A stretch of DNA of 64,000 nt, from positions 155,010-219,009 of the forward strand of contig NZ_FMHI01000012.1 in assembly GCF_900090145.1 (NCBI RefSeq), in the 5' to 3' direction. The notes beneath the pieces are model-generated. The model ran no database searches and was not told where the DNA came from. It saw only the letters and a list, made by a program, of their open reading frames with translations. Numbering within the stretch: position 1 is the stretch's first letter; each line of letters begins with the position of its first letter. This DNA comes from Streptomyces sp. WMMB 322. GTDB taxonomy: Bacteria; Actinomycetota; Actinomycetes; Streptomycetales; Streptomycetaceae. Positions 62,352 to 64,000 of this stretch are shown one piece after another. Made by a program: the position numbers and the translations under genes.

Positions 62352-63833
62352 ATGAACACATCCGCCACCGCCGGCACCACGCCGGGCACGGTCCCCGCAA
62401 CACCGCCCGCCGGTCCGGGACCGGCGTCCGCTCACCGGCCCCGGATCGGGCTCGTCGCCGGTGGACTCGGCGCCTACTGGCCCCAGCTCCCCGGCCTGCT
62501 TCCACAGCTGCGCCGGTCCGCGGCCCGGGTCGCCGAGCGGATGGACCGGTTCGACGCCGACGTGGTCGACGCCGGCTTCGTCTCCGACGCCCAGGAGGGA
62601 GCGCAGGCCGCGGAGAAGCTGCGCGCCGCCGGATGCGACCTGATCGTCGGCTTCCTGACCACCTACATGACGGCCACGATGCTCGTGCCCGTCGCCCAGC
62701 GCAGCGGCGCGCCCGTCCTGCTGATCAACCTCCAGCCGACCGAGGCCATGGACCACGACACCTTCGACACCGGGCAGTGGCTGGCCTACTGCGGCGCCTG
62801 TCCGCTGCCCGAGATGGCCAACGCCTTCGAGCGCGTCGGTGTCGAATTCCGTTCCGTCTCAGGTCACTTGGAGGACGAGCGCGCCTGGGAGCGCATCGGC
62901 GGCTGGATACGCGCCGCGGGGGTGAGCGGCGCCCTGCGCACCTCCCGTCACGGCCTGATGGGACACCTCTACCCGGGGATGTACGACGTCTCGACGGATC
63001 TGACGATGGTGCCCGCCTCGTTCGGCGGGCACGTGGAGGTCCTGGAGTTCGACGACTTGCGGGTCAGGGTCGAGGGCGTGGGGGAGAAGGAGGCCGCCGC
63101 CCGCGTCGCCGAGGCGAAGGAGACCTTCGAGTCCGACGCCTCGGTCGACGAGGACGACCTGGCCTGGGCCGCACGCGTATCGGCGGGACTCGACCGCCTC
63201 GTCGCCGACTTCGGCCTGGACTCGCTCGCCTACTTCCACCGCGGCCTGGACGGAGAGGTGCACGAGAGGCTCGGAGCGGGGATGATCCTCGGCGCCTCGC
63301 TCCTGACCTCCCGCGGTGTCCCGGCCGCCGGGGAGTACGAGCTGCGCACGTCGCTGGCCATGCTGATATGCGAACGCCTCGGCGTGCCGGGCTCGTTCAC
63401 CGAGTTCCAGGCGCTCGACTTCCGCGACGGCGTCGTCGAGATGGGTCACGACGGCCCCGCTCACCTCGGCCTGGGCGGGCGCCGCCCGCTGCTGCGCGGG
63501 CTCGGCGTCTACCACGGCAAGCGCGGCTGGGGCGTTTCCGTCGAATGCACCGCGCGACACGGTCCCGTCACTCTCGTGGGCATCGGCCAGACCCGCGCCG
63601 GCCGCTACCGGATCGTGGCCGCGGAGGGGGAGGCCGTTCCCGGCCCCCTGCTGAAGATCGGCAACACCACTTCCCGCGTCGGTTTCGGGTGCGACCCGGG
63701 CGAGTGGACCGACGCGTGGAGCGCGAGCGGCGTCGGCCACCACTGGGCCCTGGCCGTAGGTGAACTGCTGCCCGGGCTGCGTGCGTTGGCTGACCTGACC
63801 GGCCTGGAACTGACCGTGGTCCGGCCTGGATGA
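62352..63833 (+). CDS. L-arabinose/L-fucose isomerase-family protein
   Basis: 493 aa. Fits the AraA/FucI superfamily: an N-terminal Rossmann-like part (IGLVAGGLGAYWPQLPGL ... GCDLIVGFLTTYMTATML) and a C-terminal part with probable metal ligands in AAGEYELRTSLAM and VEMGHDGPAHLG. RhaI already supplies rhamnose isomerase, so this may act on another deoxysugar or pentose, or be a second isomerase. ATG start; its stop overlaps the LacI gene (ATGA). Confidence 0.78.
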   Translation: MNTSATAGTTPGTVPATPPAGPGPASAHRPRIGLVAGGLGAYWPQLPGLLPQLRRSAARVAERMDRFDADVVDAGFVSDAQEGAQAAEKLRAAGCDLIVGFLTTYMTATMLVPVAQRSGAPVLLINLQPTEAMDHDTFDTGQWLAYCGACPLPEMANAFERVGVEFRSVSGHLEDERAWERIGGWIRAAGVSGALRTSRHGLMGHLYPGMYDVSTDLTMVPASFGGHVEVLEFDDLRVRVEGVGEKEAAARVAEAKETFESDASVDEDDLAWAARVSAGLDRLVADFGLDSLAYFHRGLDGEVHERLGAGMILGASLLTSRGVPAAGEYELRTSLAMLICERLGVPGSFTEFQALDFRDGVVEMGHDGPAHLGLGGRRPLLRGLGVYHGKRGWGVSVECTARHGPVTLVGIGQTRAGRYRIVAAEGEAVPGPLLKIGNTTSRVGFGCDPGEWTDAWSASGVGHHWALAVGELLPGLRALADLTGLELTVVRPG

Positions 63834-64000
63834 ACGGCCGCCCGGTGGACATCAAGGACGTGGCGCGTGCCGCCGACGTCTCGGTCGGGACGGTCTCCAA
63901 CGTCATCAACAGACCGGACGCCGTCTCCGAGTCCACCCGCGCCCGCGTGCTCTCCGCCATCCAGCAGCTGGGGTATGTGCGCAGTGAGTCGGCGCGTCAG
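63830..64000 (+). CDS. LacI-family regulator, partial at window end
   Basis: The first 57 codons only. DIKDVARAADVSVGTVSNVINRP is the LacI helix-turn-helix with the hinge-proximal SARQ following. The gene overlaps the isomerase-like gene and continues past the window. Likely repressor of the whole rha locus through the three TGAAACGTTTCA-type boxes. Confidence 0.9.
   Translation, partial: MNGRPVDIKDVARAADVSVGTVSNVINRPDAVSESTRARVLSAIQQLGYVRSESARQ

Noticed and set aside
1..64000. CRISPR arrays, tRNA or rRNA genes, origins
   Set aside because: I saw no regularly spaced repeats, no cloverleaf-like sequence and no dnaA-box cluster.

Overview
The window is high-GC actinobacterial chromosome and looks like Streptomyces: strong third-position GC bias, many GTG starts, stop/start overlaps of the GTGA and ATGA type, and a riboflavin operon (FMN riboswitch, ribD-ribE-ribM-ribBA-ribH) followed by hisE-hisG, a gene order I know from Streptomyces. 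Nearly all of it is chromosomal housekeeping or catabolic DNA, with three scarred patches: about 7.8-9.2 kb, 10.3-13.6 kb and 49.3-50.6 kb.

Layout. 0.5-7.8 kb: a secreted phospholipase D-like protein, a methyltransferase, then an amino-acid catabolism module (cationic amino acid permease, Lrp/AsnC regulator, C-N hydrolase/amidase, flavin amino acid oxidase or monooxygenase). 7.8-9.2 kb: wreckage of a graspetide (ATP-grasp peptide) cluster, with a methyltransferase broken by one in-frame TAA and a headless ATP-grasp maturase. 9.3-14.1 kb: an LLM-class oxidoreductase, then a remnant integrated element (XRE regulator, NUDIX hydrolase, small orphans) bounded by 272-bp direct repeats that duplicate the 3' end of a DUF5995 gene. 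14.3-22.6 kb: an MFS transporter, the riboflavin operon, hisE-hisG and a PH-domain protein. 22.8-27.5 kb: two CBS-pair membrane proteins and a CbbX/EccA-type AAA ATPase. 27.9-47.0 kb: a mixed stretch with a P-loop kinase, a C39-like peptidase, an aldo/keto reductase, a cobalamin-binding-type protein, a two-gene YraQ/TIGR03943 permease, a secreted lipase, a TagE-like glycosyltransferase, a broken penicillin acylase, an MHS-family transporter, a NamZ muramidase, a macro-domain protein and others.

47.1-64.0 kb is one large L-rhamnose locus. Leftward runs rhaI-rhaD(aldolase/SDR)-rhaB-lutA-[IS]-lutB-lutC. Rightward runs the ABC importer rhaT-rhaP-rhaQ-rhaS, the mutarotase rhaM, an L-arabinose/L-fucose isomerase-like protein and a LacI-family regulator cut by the window end. 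The divergent promoter region carries three TGAAACGTTTCA-like operators. Together the genes import L-rhamnose, interconvert its anomers, isomerise and phosphorylate it, cleave it to DHAP and L-lactaldehyde, oxidise the lactaldehyde to lactate, and take lactate to pyruvate through LutABC.

The most striking observation is a TnpB-only IS605-type element sitting exactly between lutA and lutB. Removing 49292-50634 on paper gives lutA a new in-frame stop that overlaps the lutB GTG start, which predicts the pre-insertion operon. The TnpB catalytic triad is intact.
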